Positions 22,445 through 36,100 are shown, numbered from the stretch's first letter. The stretch: DNA of 64,000 nt from Megalobrama amblycephala (GCF_018812025.1 NC_063063.1:1418001-1482000); one strand, 5' to 3'. The notes: generated by a model not told the origin, from the sequence alone. Numbers and translations: made by a program.

Positions 22445-22614
22445 ATCACTGTTCAGAGTTCAGCAAACTTGCGAAACTGCGAAACTTTTCACATGAATTT
22501 GCGTTTTCAGTCCCGACGCATTCACGTGCGTATGAATGGAAGTCAGTAGCTGCGTCTCATTTCGGAGGCTGCATCCTTCGGAGGTCGCATTTGAAGGCTG
22601 CATACGTCTTCAAG

Positions 22615-22890
22615 TCATACGTCATCAAGGATGCGTGTGATGGTGATGCAGGAGCCGGCCGATAATGAGTCGGAGGTCTGACGTAGAACACGGAAGCGCT
22701 GCACTGCGTTCACTACGTCAGCAGCGTATGAGACTGACTGGGAAGAGAAGAAATTGTTGAATAAACTCGTTATTTTTGTTTTGTTTTGTTTTGCGCACAA
22801 AAAGTATTCTCGTCTCTTCATAACATTAAGGTTGAACCACTGCAGTCACATGACTTGTGTTTTAATGATGTCTTTAGTACCTTTCTAGGT
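22615..22890 (+). repeat. Fragment of the palindromic TTAA element family
   Basis: It matches the right half of 13209-13951: GATGCAGGAGCCGGCC, AATAATGAGTCGG-like sequence, GTTGAATAAACTCGTTATTT and CACTGCAGTCACATGACT. It runs directly into the minisatellite that follows. Confidence 0.7.
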
Positions 22891-24436
22891 AGTCAACATT
22901 TTATTTCGACTATTTTATTTCAAAGTTTTTTCAAGAAACACATAGACTTTATTCTCAAAATTTAATGTTTATTCTCAACATTTTATTTAGGCTTTTCTCG
23001 AAATTTAACTTTTTTTTTCTCAAAACAGCAACTTTATTCTCGAAATTTAATGATTTTATTCTCAACATTTTATTTCAACTTTTTTTCTCAAATTTTTTAC
23101 ATCTTTTTCTTGAAAGACGACGACATTATTCTCAAAATGTAATGATTATATTCTCAACATTATATTTAGACTTTTTCTCTATATTTTTAATTTTTTTCTC
23201 GAAACATGACTTTATTCTCAAAATTTAATGCGTTTATTCTCGACTTTTTATTTACTTTTTTCTCGAAATTTAACAACAAATTTATTCTCAATTTAATGTT
23301 TATTCTCAACGTTTTATTTACTTTTTTCTCGAAATTTAACACGTTTTTTCTTGAAACTAAAACTTTATTCTCTAAATTTAATAATTTTATTCTCAACATT
23401 TTATTGTGACTTTTTTCTCGAAATACAATGACTATTCTCAAAATTTAATGCATTTATTCTCAACATTTTATTCGAAATTTTACGATTTTTTCTCAAAACG
23501 CGACTATTCTCAATATTTAATGAGTTTATTCTCGGCATTTTATATTGAGTATTTTCTCAAAACACAATGACTTTATTCTCAATATTGAATGAGTTTATTC
23601 TCAACATTTTATTTCGATTTTTTCCTTGAAATTTAATGAGTTTTTCTCGAAACACAATGACTTTATTCTCAAAATTTAATGTTTATTCTCAACATTTTAT
23701 TTTGATGTTTTTCTCGAAAATAAAAAAAAATTCTCAAAACGCAACTTTATTCTTGAAATGTAATGATTTTATTCTCGACATTTTATTTTGACTTTTTCTC
23801 TATATTTTTCATTTTTTTCCCGAAACATGACTTTATTCTCAAAATTTAATGCGTTTATTCTCTACATTTTATTGACTTTTTTCTCGAAATTTAACAAGTT
23901 TATTCTCAATTTAATGTTTATTCTCAACGTTTTATTTACTTTTTTCTCGAAATTTAACACGTTTTTTCTTGAAACTAAAACTTTATTCTCAAAATTTAAT
24001 GCATTTATTCTCAACATTTTATTTCGATTTTTTTCTCGAAATTTTTATGATTTTTTCTCAAAACATGACTATTCTCAATATTTAATGAGTTTATTCTCGA
24101 CATTTTATATTGTTTTATATTATGTTTTTTTCTCGAAATGTAAAAAAAAAAAATTCTCAAAACGCGACTTTATTCTCGAAATGTAATGATTTTATTCTCA
24201 ACATTTTATTTTGACTTTTTTCTCGAAACACAACGACTTTATTCTCTAAATTTAATGATTTTATTCTCAACATTTTATTTTGCCTTTTTTCTCGAAACAC
24301 AATGACTTTATTCTCAAAATTTTATGAGTTTATTCTCAACATTTTATTTCGATTTGTTTAATCTTGTATTATAATGACTTTAACCTCGAGATGGTTTTAT
24401 TTTTTTATTATTACTTGGCCCTAATCCTCTTCCGTA
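22884..24436 (+). repeat. AT-rich minisatellite with TTTATTCTCRAAATTTAATG motif
   Basis: Imperfect units of about 60 bases are built from TTTATTCTCAACATTTTATT, ACTTTTTTCTCGAAAC and CTCAAAATTTAATG. The block ends in ACTTGGCCCTAATCCTCTTC (to about 24430), which is the right terminus of the short element 43281-43786; that element holds one or two copies of the same motif. Open frames across it are a product of base composition. Confidence 0.88.
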
Positions 24437-25950
24437 TCTTCTAGTCGACTAACATTTTAGTCGACTATTTAGGGGCAGCCCTAGTAGCAATGCCCTAACA
24501 ACCACCCAAAACACCCTACCAAGCGAACTATGGTCGCAAGCACAGGCCTTCTCCAGCGATGTGGCCTTAGGATGTCCGTACATACCAATTACCAGCCTGT
24601 GATTGAACTCGCTGAAAGCACATTTAGACCGTCGCTGCTGTCCAGACCTCATAGAGGAATGTGTCCACCGGGTGAAAGAGACTTGTGACCTCTCCGACCA
24701 AAATATATGCTTCCCTGGACACAAACTCTAGGCCACAAATCCTTTTCAACTCCAAAAAATGATCCCAAACACACCTCAGACCATTTTTAAAACATTATTC
24801 TTTTCCAGTGAACAGCAAAATCCATAATTAAATTTAAACAGTTACGGTCCATAAGACGAGGTTTTGAAACATCGTTCCCTCTAGATCTTATAAAGTCACG
24901 CATAATGAGTCGTTCAGTTCATGGAATATCACGAGCACAATCAGCAGTGCTTCACAGTCCTCCATGCACCTGCACCTCTGCCAGCGGATCGTTCATCACC
25001 TGAACATGAGCACAACTCTGCGCCGTGATTTATTAGTTGTTCCATCTATCCATTCAAGAAGAACTGGACAACCGTACACACAAATTTCTGCATGACGCTG
25101 AAACATGACAACCTGCTAAAGCTCTCGTCTGGGAATGCAGAAACTCCCTCTCATCGAGGAATGCATTGGTCTGATAGGAAGTCAAGTGAGAAGTGAGTAC
25201 AGATGATGCAGTGTGTAAAGTTCCTCTGGTCATGGATACTGTGTGCATGAATATTTCTGTCTCTTTTTTTGACTATAGGAAATTTTCTTCACAACTTCTC
25301 ACTGAGATTTCCCAAAGGCCAGCTTTTGACATGCTGTTATGTAATTTCGTTGAAAGAGTTCCTGGAAGCTTTGGATGCTGCTCTGCATGAATAATCCAAG
25401 ACAGATAACGAAGTATGAGTAAACAAAGTGCAAAGCTTTGGAGGACTAAGGAAACAACCTTGTAAATCTTCAAGCATCAGTGAAACTTCAAATCAGGCAG
25501 AAAAATTAAGTGTGAAAGGAGTGTTCCCAAACTGAACCCAGCAGCATGAAATAAACACCACACAATATGTCACAATACAGAGTTGGCTGATGAAATTACT
25601 GAAGCAATACCCAGAAACCCACACTCCAAATGCTGGCATTTGGTCAACATTGAGGTCAACTCATAGTAGTAATGTTACCCAAATAAATGTTTCCCTCTTC
25701 GTCGTTTCGAGACATCAACAACAGCTGCAAAAACACATGGACTGCATTTCAAAATAGCAATGGATTTTGGACTGGAGTGTTGGGAAAGACCTGTTTTCGT
25801 CTTTTTTTTTTAACACTGTCCTTGTTACACATTGTTACTATAGAAATAACAGTAAATTATACATAATTACAAGCAACTAACACTAAACACTACCCTAATC
25901 TTAACCCAAACCCTATAGTAAATATATTTTGTTAATTAAAATTACTCCAT
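24437..25950. other. Intergenic spacer without recognisable gene
   Basis: It starts with an old repeat fragment (GCAATGCCCTAACAACCACC near 24488). The rest is fairly unique sequence of mixed composition. Open frames are all under 95 codons and none resembles a known protein. Confidence 0.6.
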
Positions 25951-25956
25951 ACTTAA

Positions 25957-26920
25957 AGGGGACCTATAATGCCCCTTTTACAAGATGTAATATAAGTCTC
26001 TGGTGTCTCCAGAATGTGTCTGTGAAGTTTCAGCTCAAAATCCCCCACAGATCATTTATTATAGCTTGTCAAATTTGCCCCTATTTGGGTGTGAGCAAAA
26101 ACACGCAATTTTTGTGTGTGTCCCTTTAAATGCAAATGAGCTGCTGCTCCCGCCCCCTTTCCAGAAGAGGGCGGAGCTTTAACAGCTCAACAACAACAAA
26201 GCTGGAGAATCTCACGCAGCCAAAATGAGGAAAGTGTTCAGCCTTACATTGTTCAAACCAGGAGTCGACACTGATGGAGAGACTCAGGAAGAAGTTACAA
26301 CTTTTAGACGTTTCTGAATGGTTAGTGGATAAATTGATGTAGTTGCTGTGGAGTTGATTCAACTCATCCACTAGCATGTGCCGTCATGTTCATCTTCTGT
26401 GCAAAACCCGTATGCATCGTGTACCTGTTTGCCAAACAGAGTCATACACACCTGGCTAATGTTTATGATTACTATCAAATGCTGTGAATGGTCTAATTTT
26501 TTTTCCAAAATATTGCTTGGACAGAAACGCTCCTTTTTTAGCAATCGAGCTTGTCAGGGTCAGAAGCTAACGAGACTCTAAATAGTGTTCAGTGCTCGTC
26601 TGTGCAGCCAACGACAGAACAGTTAGCATGCTTTGCTCAAACTTTTGCAATGGCGTAAGAACTAGTTCACCGTTTCACTTGCGAAAACAAAATGGCGGCG
26701 CCGTGGGTGGAAACGTGCAGATTAAGGGGTGGTAATATTATAATAAGATTCTCTTCCTATGTCACATGGGGAGCAAAATCTGAGCGGCTTGCAAAGAAAG
26801 GCTTACCAAAACAAAGTTACTGGGTTGTCCTTTTTCACGTTTTCTGGGTTGGTAGATGCACCGGGGACCCAATTATAGCACTTAAACACAGAAAAATCTG
26901 ATTTTCATGATATGTCCCCT
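25957..26920. mobile_element. TTAA-flanked element
   Basis: TTAA at 25953-25956 and 26921-26924, with ends AGGGGACCTATAATGCCCC and CATGATATGTCCCCT. About 400 bases of its interior recur inverted in 49972-50679, for example CACATGCTAGTGGATGAGTT there against AACTCATCCACTAGCATGTG here. Confidence 0.82.
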
Positions 26921-26935
26921 TTAAAATAAAGTACA

Positions 26936-28892
26936 AAAAACAACACAAGTTGGGTTGAAAATGGTCAAACCCAGCAATTGGGTTGTTTTAACCCAGCGAT
27001 TGGGTTGTTTTAATCCAGCGATTGGGTTGTTTTAACCCAGCGATTGGGTTGTTTTAACCCAGCGATTGGGTTGATTTAACCCAGCAATTGGGTTGTTTTA
27101 ACTCAGCGGTTGGGTTAAATGTTTGCTGGTAACCCTAACTCAACTATTGTTTAACAATTACTGTATTTCTTGCTTAAAATTAACCCAGAATATTTTGGAA
27201 TTGAACATTTATTAATATGTTTAATGAATAATAATTAAACAAACATTTATTAAATTGCTTTTTAATAAATGTTCACCTTTTGATTATTTTTGTTTCCTCC
27301 AGTAATTATGCATCTGATTTTTGATTCCCAACCTATTTTGGGTTCATTTTAAGCCAGATATATAGTAATTTTTAAACAATAGTTGAGTTAAATAAAACTA
27401 CCTAACAGGCTTGGTCAAACATTTCAACCCAATCGCTGGATTAAATCAACCCAATCGCTGGGTTAAAACAACCCAATCGCTGATTAAAACAATCCAATCG
27501 CTGGGTTAAAACAACCCGCTGGGTTAAAACAACCCAATTGCTGAGTTAAATCAACCCAACCGCTGGGTTAAAACAACCCAATCGCTGGGTTAAAACAATC
27601 CAATCGCTGGGTTAAATCAACCCAACCGCTGGGTTAAAACAACCCAATCGCTGGGTTAAAACAATCCAATCGCTGGGTTAAATCAACCCAATCGCTGGGT
27701 TAAAACAACACAACCGCTGGGTTAAAACAACCCAACCGCTGGGTTAAAACAATCCAACCGCTGGGTTAAAACAATCCAACCGCTGGGTTAAAACAACACA
27801 ACCGCTGGGTTAAATCAACCCAATCGCTGGGTTAAATCAACCCAATCGCTGGGTTAAAACAACCCAATCGCTGGATTAAAACAACCCAATCGCTGGGTTA
27901 AAACAACCCAATCGCTGGATTAAAACAACCCAATCGCTGGATTAAAACAACCCAATCGCTGGGTTAAAACAATCCAATCGCTGAGTTAAATCAACTCAAT
28001 CGCTGGGTTAAAACAACCCAATCGCTGGGTTAAAACAACCCAAGCGCTGGATTAAAACAATCCAATCGCTGGGTTAAATCAACCCAAGCGCTGGATTAAA
28101 ACAATCCAATCGCTGGGTTAAAACAATCCAATCGCTGAGTTAAATCAACCCAATCGCTGGGTTAAAACAATCCAATCGCTGAGTTAAATCAATCCAAGCG
28201 CTGGATTAAAACAACCCAATCGCTGGGTTAAAACAATCCAATCGCTGGGTTAAATCAACCCAAGCGCTGGATTAAAACAATCCAATCACTGGGTTAAAAC
28301 AATCCAATCGCTGGATTAAAACAACCCAATCGCTGGGTTAAAACAGCCCAACCGCTGGGTTAAAACAATCCAATCGCTGGATTAAAACAACCCAATCGCT
28401 GGGTTAAAACAGCCCAACCGCTGGGTTAAAACAATCCAATCGCTGGGTTAAAACAGCCCAACCGCTGGGTTAAAACAATCCAATCGCTGGGTTAAATCAA
28501 CCCAATCGCTGGGTTAAAACAACCCAACCGCTGGGTTAAAACAACCCAATCGCTGGGTTAAAACAGCCCAACCGCTGGGTTAAAACAATCCAATCGCTGG
28601 ATTAAAACAACCCAATCGCTGGGTTAAAACAATCCCAACCGCTGGGTTAAAACAATCCAATCACTGGGTTAAAACAATCCAATCGCTGGATTAAAACAAC
28701 CCAATCGCTGGGTTAAAACAGCCCAACCGCTGGGTTAAAACAATCCAATCGCTGGATTAAAACAACCCAATCGCTGGGTTAAAACAGCCCAACCGCTGGG
28801 TTAAAACAATCCAATCGCTGGGTTAAATCAACCCAATCGCTGGGTTAAAACAACCTGCTGGGTTAAATCAACCCAATCACATTTTTTAGAGT
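26936..28892. repeat. 22-bp minisatellite in two opposed blocks around a foldback core
   Basis: The left block (about 26950-27115) has CCCAGCGATTGGGTTGTTTT units. The right block (about 27412-28875, some 65 units) has the reverse complement, CAATCGCTGGGTTAAAAC. Between them is an AT-rich core (TGTTTAACAATTACTGTATT, TTGCTTAAAATTAACCC). The right edge is CATTTTTTAGAG. The same arms and core exist unamplified at 41208-41462. Each unit is an imperfect hairpin, AACCCA..TGGGTT. Confidence 0.93.
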
Positions 28893-29044
28893 TTTCAGGG
28901 TTTTCAACACAGCACAAGGCTTAAGTTTATTAGTTTGTTGATGTTAAAACTGTGTAATCCAAATGGATGGAAATTGTATATGCAATTCAAATACATAAAT
29001 CTTAAATTTAGGCCTAAATATATATATATTTTTGAGAGGCAAAA

Positions 29045-29150
29045 ACCTCCGAAAACAACCAAACGGATACAGAATAAAAACGCCTCAACCAGTCAGAATC
29101 TATTTTTAGACTCGGTTGAGGTTGTTCATTCTGCATCCGTTGTTTTCAGA
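29045..29150. repeat. Imperfect inverted repeat upstream of fam20a
   Basis: GAAAACAACCAAACGGATAC, then AGAATAAAAACGCCTCAACC, is mirrored by GGTTGAGGTTGTTCATTCTG, then CATCCGTTGTTTTC, with a loop of about 25 bases. It lies some 650 bases before the fam20a ATG. It may be a small MITE relic. Confidence 0.65.
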
Positions 29151-29349
29151 TGTTGTTTTCTTCTCATCCCAAAGACGAAAATGTTTTCAGTCACACAGAA
29201 CCTCGTAATTCCATTTTACAGCTGATCCACAAACGTGCGCACATGCAAACCCAAACAAACGGCAGATGTTCGCAGAGCTTCCCATGCCAACCTCACACAG
29301 CAGTTTGTTGTGCTGTTTCAATGAAACGTGCAAATTTGACCAGCTAACG

Positions 29350-29806
29350 CTCGAGGCGGAGAAAAACCCAGGCCTTTTTATTTCTCGGCTGAAAACACAC
29401 TGGCTTTATGTGCGCTGGCACTCAGACCTGCTTTCCGACTCGTTCCCTGCCTCTCCCTCTCTCCAGTGTGTGCGCATCTGCATGTGTGTTTTTTGATCGG
29501 AGGCTGAGTCTACATGGGAAGTGGGAAGGTGCAGCTGGAATGTTGCCCAAAGGCAAGGAAAGCGCACTGCTTCCACGCTCCAGAGAGAGAGAGAGAGAAG
29601 CAACTTGACTTCCCTGCGCTGTCTGGGTCAGATGTGCGAGCGACTGCGAGGAGCAACATGCCGCTCTCTTGAATGGAATAAGCGTGGAACATAACGGCCA
29701 GAAGGTGTCAGATCTGTCCATGAAGACGTGGAGATTATTTGCCCCAACTTAGCCAGCCAGGAGAACATCTCAACCCAGCTGGAGTCCGACTGGGTCTGGA
29801 AGGGAC
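29350..29806 (+). promoter_or_regulatory. fam20a: Likely fam20a promoter and 5' UTR region
   Basis: This stretch directly before the ATG is repeat-free and less AT-rich than the flanks, and includes a GAGA run at 29581-29598. No TATA box or intron signal was identified, so the transcription start is not located. Confidence 0.4.
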
Positions 29807-30153
29807 ATGAGGAGGGACCGACTGCTGGTGGCCGTCACTTTGGTCACCCTTTTGGCGGCTGACATCCATTTTGTCCTGCTTCCCAGACTCAAAAGCTGGT
29901 ATCATCTGCCCGGTGAAAGCTGTGAGTGCAGGGTCACCAATGGCAGTCTGGACACCGGAGGTGCTACAACCTTAACGTGGACGGTGAGCCAGAATTTCAC
30001 AACAGCTTCCACCAAGCGAAGCTCCAAGCTGGAGCGGCTCTTCGGACACCCGCTCTACAACATCCGCCTTCCAGAACTGGGGCCGGACGAGCTGCTGCTG
30101 CAGCGAGAGGAGCTCATGAACTACTACAAGAGGAAAGTGAGCCGCTGGGAGAG
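29807..30153 (+). CDS. fam20a: fam20a exon 1, signal anchor and stem
   Basis: The ATG at 29807 opens [18 protein letters not shown], close to the RRDRLL start of human FAM20A. About 20 hydrophobic residues form the anchor, followed by a linker with sequon NFT and the conserved stretch [15 protein letters not shown]. The donor GTACTC at 30154 leaves phase 2. Confidence 0.93.
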
Positions 30154-33100
30154 GTACTCAACAGTTGTGCTTCATGTTAAATAATGTGGTGTGTTTATTA
30201 GCAGGAACGCACACTTTCGGTCATAAAGTCAGCTTCTGTAGACACATTCTTTAAAGTTTTGCCTACAAAAAAGTGTTGAACAGTGGCAACCTGTTGTTTA
30301 TTGATGAATTTATTGAGCTTTATTGAATGAAATATTCTTAAACAGTACAAAAAATGCCAAACGCTTAAAATCACAACATATAAAACAACTTTAACCTGAC
30401 TGACATTGATAAAAACACTGCTGTCCTGAGAGCAAAGTTCAAGCCTTGCCTGAAATATTGGAATTCTAATGATTTGAGAGAGAGAAAGAAAGTAAACAAA
30501 CAAGATTAAACTAACATAGAAAAACACTGATAGTGTCAGTTGTGGTTAAAACTTTAAATAATATAAACGTAAACTGAAATAAATAATATTAAAAAGTAGA
30601 CTTATTTTAGCTAGTTGCTTTGGAAACATTTCTCATTTTCATTTAGTTTAACTTGATGTACTAAAATAAAAATAAAAAAAGCATAAATATATTTATTTAT
30701 TTATTTATTTATTTAAATGACTATTATTATTATGTGATGTAACTTTAATTTTAAATAAAGCAAAATTAAAATATTTAAATAAACATGAATTATTGTTATA
30801 TTAATTAATATAATAGTATTATGATTTTATTTTAATTTTAAAATGAATTTAAATTAAAACTTTAAAAAAGCAAAATTATAATATATATATATATATATAT
30901 ACATAATTTGATGTACTAAAATAAAGCTAAAAAATAAAGCAAAATTATAATATTTATTTATTTTTAATTTATTTAAATGACTATTAATTATTGTTATATT
31001 AATATAATTAGTATTATTATGACTTTAAAAAAGCTAAATTATAATATTTATTTTAATAAACATTAATTATTGCTGTATAAATTAATATAATAGTATTATG
31101 CCTTTGTGTTTAATAAAAAATAAAAATAAAGCAAAATTATATTTATCTATTTAAATGACTATTAATTATTGTTATATTAATTAATATAATAGTATTATTA
31201 TGACTCATTTAAAATAGTTAAATTATAATATTTATTTAAATAAACATTCATTATTGCTATATTAATTAATGCAATAATATTATGTCTTTGTTTAATTAAA
31301 AAAAAATAAAGCAAAATTATATTTTTTATTTATTTAAATAAACATGAATTATTGCTATATTAATTCATATAATAATATTATTATGCCTTTGTTTAATTAA
31401 AAAAAAATAAAGCAAAATTATAACATTTATTTATTTCAATATTTAAATATTAATTATTATATAAATTAATATAATAGTATTATATTATGCCTTGGTGTAT
31501 ATAATATAAAAATAGAAATGGAAAATTCTAATGTTTTTCATTCAGTATTTGTATATCTTGAACATGGCCACTATAGTCCCTTCGTAGGGCCTTTCCGTAG
31601 AATCGAAAGAGCTCAAAATAGGAGCTCTTACTCCCTCTTGCTGCCCCATGGAAATGGTATTTTCAGTTGAGTTTAATAAGGGCTTGTTTTTCAGGTCATA
31701 AGCTGCGTTTTAAGGGCAGTGGTGTAGACAAATCACTCTTTTAATTGCACTGGCCGTGATGTCGTTTGTCCGGCACAGAGTTTAAAGGGCATCAGGCCGC
31801 TGCGCAACACAAGCGTCTCCCACATAATCAGAGGTTTGCCAGAAAACACCCACTTAAATCAGGCCACACTCGTCAAGATTTAGTTGTTTTAGAAGTTGTG
31901 GTCAACATACATCTCTGATTGCTAAACAAAAACACTTTAAAAGTTTTCTTTTGCTATATTTATAAGCGTAAACGCATTGATGAGGCATAATGTGAGCGGC
32001 TGTGAGCACTCCGGCTGGATCCCTGCCACAGCAAACATTTCTTTAGTTTATATTTGCCTTTCAACTAATTTCCCTTTCTTCATGATGTTGACTCAAGCTG
32101 ATGCTTGTAAAGGTCATGGTGACAATCTTATGAGGACCAGCGGCAAATATTTGCTCTGAATAGGATCAATAATCTGTAACGTGATCATGTTGTATCCGCC
32201 AAGGACTCGACTCCATGATCCAGGAATTTGATCAAATGTACTGTTGGCTATACATTGAATGAAAAGTGGATAAAAAAAAAATTAAATGTTAACTCTTTCC
32301 CCACCAGAGTTTTTTTTGTTTTTTTTTTACTTGCGAGACAGCGATTTTCACAAAACTTTTATGGCACATTTTGTTGTATGAATATATCAAAAGAAAGCAC
32401 AGAGCCTCTGTTTTTAAACAAAACAAACAAACAAAAAGTTTTATTCTAGCTTTATGCATTATTTTTTATCACTTGAATGTAGGTAAGTTTCATAAAAAAG
32501 CAACATTTGAACAAAAAGCTGAGAAAATTACATTTTTCTCAAAGACTGTATTCAGAGCGATGATTATAACACAGATGGAGTAGATTGCATCCATCTGCAC
32601 CCCCATAAGTTATGCTTCTACTGCTTATTTCTGCTTTTTCTTCGCCTGTGTTTTGATCAGGAGATTCAGTACTCTTTCAGAAGATGCGTAATAGCGCCCC
32701 CTACCCTAAAACATGGAATGCCAAAATTCGGAACCGCATACTAGCATACTATTTCTGCCATAGAAAGATATGGTTAAAGTAGTAAGAGTAGTACGCTATT
32801 ATGTGGTTCAGCATCTGTCAATGACGGGAAAGTATGGAAGCTCGTCTTCACCACGGAATTAAAAAATTAAAAAATTATTTGCGAGTTTACATCTCGCAAA
32901 TAAATGATGTCAGAATTGTTTGATAAATTTGCAGTTGCGAGTTATAAAGTCGAATTCTGAGGAAAAAAGACTGACTTTATTTCTCACAATTGTGACTTTC
33001 AATTGCGACTTTATATATCTTGCAATTCTGAGCTAAAAAGTCACAATTACCTATTTTATTTTTTATTCAGTTGCGGAAACAAGATCCATAGGGATTAGTG

Positions 33101-36100
33101 TTAGTGTCTATAGTAAATTCCGTCAATGTAAAAGAGTTAAAGGTTACAAAAATAGAAAAAATACTAAATTACAGACTAGAGCTGGGTAAAAAAAATATCG
33201 ACTTCTTGATTTTAATCGATTCTCATTTTTACAAAGCAATATCGATTCTTATATCCCAAGAATCTGTCACTTGTTTATGCTTTTTCTTTGCCTGTGTTTT
33301 GATCAGGAGATTCAGTACTCTTTCAGAAGATGCATAACAGCACCCCCTACCAAGTAGTGCGCTAGTTTGCGGTTCCGAATTTAGCATCTGTCAATGGCGG
33401 TAAAGTATGGAAGCTTGTTTTCGCCATGGAATAAAAAGATGTAAAAGATAATTGTGACTTTTTTCTCACAATTGTGAGTTTACATCTCGCAATTCTGACT
33501 TTTTTTCAGAATTGTGAGACATAAAGTTATAAATAGTCATATAATATATGAATTTATACAGAATATAAATTTTCAATTGCGAGTTCTCACAATTCTGACT
33601 TTATAACTCGCAATTGCAGAGTTTTATAAGTCCAAATTGTGAGATAAAAAGTCACAATTTTTCATTTTTTATTCAAGCGCTGTGTCATAAATGACGGAAA
33701 ATTCCGCCAATTGCTTTCGATTAAATTAGTGGGGTTATTTTAATAAATTCAGCTATTTTTTTGTCTTGTGGACTATATGTAAACATCTTTTATGTAAAAT
33801 ATCTTACTCAGGACAGTACTAAACAAAAAATAACATGCATTTTGTATGATCTCTCTTGTTTTGTTAAAAATGTTCATATTTTCACAGATTCTGAAAGGGG
33901 TTCCCAAACTTTCGATCCCCACTGTAATGGTAAAAAAATACTATATTACAGACTAGGGCTGGGTAAAAAAATATTGATTTCTCATTTTTACGAACCGATA
34001 TCGATTCTTCAATCCCAAGAATCGATAGGTTATTTTCAGTTGATGAATGAACAGAACATTGTAGTGCGCCTTCCATCCAATAAATCGCAATAAGCTTTGT
34101 GCTTTGATACGTTTGATATGAAATAAAGTCTCAGATATTAAATCATTCACAAAATTCAAAAAACAAACCATTTTGGCGCTGTTTAATGTGGCGTGACAGA
34201 CTGCTGTATCACCTCAGTTGAAGAGAAGCGCGAAATACGCGCAAAGTCCCTTTAAGACAAGTCATTTCACTCGGCGGCCATCTTTGAAACGCCTCTCGGT
34301 CATGCAAGTCCTATCTCTTTGACTGGGGAAACATCAAATTCTCCAAAGCTGTTCGCCAAGCTTTCGAATAAATTTCATATTTGAAATCACCAATGAAATC
34401 TGACAACATCCGTCTCATAAATTTTAATTCTAAACGCTCGAATCATGACAAAAAAAACTGCATTTATCAGGCTAGATCAAGCTAATGCGCAGTCCTAAGT
34501 GCGAGTCTCAATAAGAAGTGCACGTCTGACTGTTTCTATAGGAACTGGAGCTTCTAACAGCTGCTTTAGACTTTAGCGATTGGCTCTTATTTAGAAGGCG
34601 GGACTTATTCCGCCATATTGCACGTTGCACTTTCTCACAATCATAACTAATAGGAGTGAACCGTCTTTCTATATCTAAAGTCTTTGGCGTGAGTGAACTG
34701 ATCTTCTCCTCCGCTTTAAAACCAGTTATAGCACGAAATAAACATGCATGAACATCTGAAGGTACGTTAACAACTTAGCGAAATCTGTATCATGTCTCGT
34801 GTAATCGCTCAAAGACGTTAAATCAGCTTGTAAACAATGTCACGTAACGTCACATTTACCTAAAAAAAACATATTAAGTGACCATAAACTCATTAGTCAG
34901 CTAGAAAAATGAACTCTAGAGGAGCATTTTGCTAAATATATGCACCATATTCATAATTTTTAATGTTCTTCAATATGCATGTTTGAATAAATCTGTCAAG
35001 TTTTTATGACAGCCATTTAAATGTTTATATTTCACAAAAACAAATTGGATATAATTATGTGATTGTAAAGTTAGTATTATAACATTATTATTATAAAAAC
35101 TTCCTTGAGTGTAATTTAAGTGCTTGTAAACAAATCAGTTCATTTTAACCTTCATTATTATAGTAATCTAGTACAAACTGACTCCCACTATAGTTTACAG
35201 CATTAGTTGAGAGATTTGAGAAAATTTGCCATGTACTGTACCTGATATATATCCAAAATAATCGATATCGAATTGAATCGGAATCGATTCGCAAGCTTCG
35301 TCAATACCCAGCCCTGATATTTTCCTCTAGTATTTTGTAAGATAAACACCTTAACCAAGTTTAGTTCTTTGTTCTTCCCTCATTAAAATATTTAAATGAA
35401 ATTATTATGAAATATTTTCTACATATTTTGATGTTTTAATCAAACTTGGTTAGTGTCAATAAAAATGTCCCCTCCAGACATTACTTTTGGCCACTACTGT
35501 GTGTGTGTGTATATTTATATAGTTCAGTTCTTAAGAAATAATAAAAAGTCTCATTCTGTGGGAGCCAAAAATGCTGTTGGCAGATTGTTGAGGCTGTGGA
35601 ATAGGATTGTGCTGTTTCTACATCTTAAAGGTCCTACATGTGCAGACTTGTGTACGCTAAGGGAATCATTATTTTAAGAGCTAACAATACCCGTTGATGA
35701 CTTAAAGAGACACTCACCACATGTGTCATTTCTACTCATTTCAGGTTTTCAAGTTGACTGATTTCAGAATCTGAATATTATAGAGCTTAATGGAAGTTAA
35801 GTCATTCTCTCTCATTCTCTTCTACAGACTGAAAAAGTTCTACATCGAGGCGGCAGCAGCTTCAAACATCACCATTCCTGACCATCCCGTGACCTTTGAC
35901 CCGGAGGCCAGTTGGCTGCAGTTCCATCTCGGGATCAATCGATATGCGCTGTATTCAAGAGATGACAGCAGCGTCGACAGACTCCTGCGGGACATGCAGA
36001 CGGCCACCGTCATCAGTGCAGGTGATGTTTTCTCCAGTAGAGCTCACAGCATATGAGTCTGAATATGCTAATGTAGTACTTCCTGAGAAGCTGATGTGCA

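Noticed and set aside
22965..24186. Phe/Leu/Ile-rich open frames resembling membrane proteins
   Set aside because: They follow from the TTT/TTC-rich minisatellite; they are repetitive, frame-shifting and without any conserved domain.
26950..28875. Interstitial telomere array, because every unit contains GGGTTA
   Set aside because: Only one hexamer occurs per 22-base unit, and it belongs to the hairpin of a MITE arm; there is no tandem TTAGGG run.
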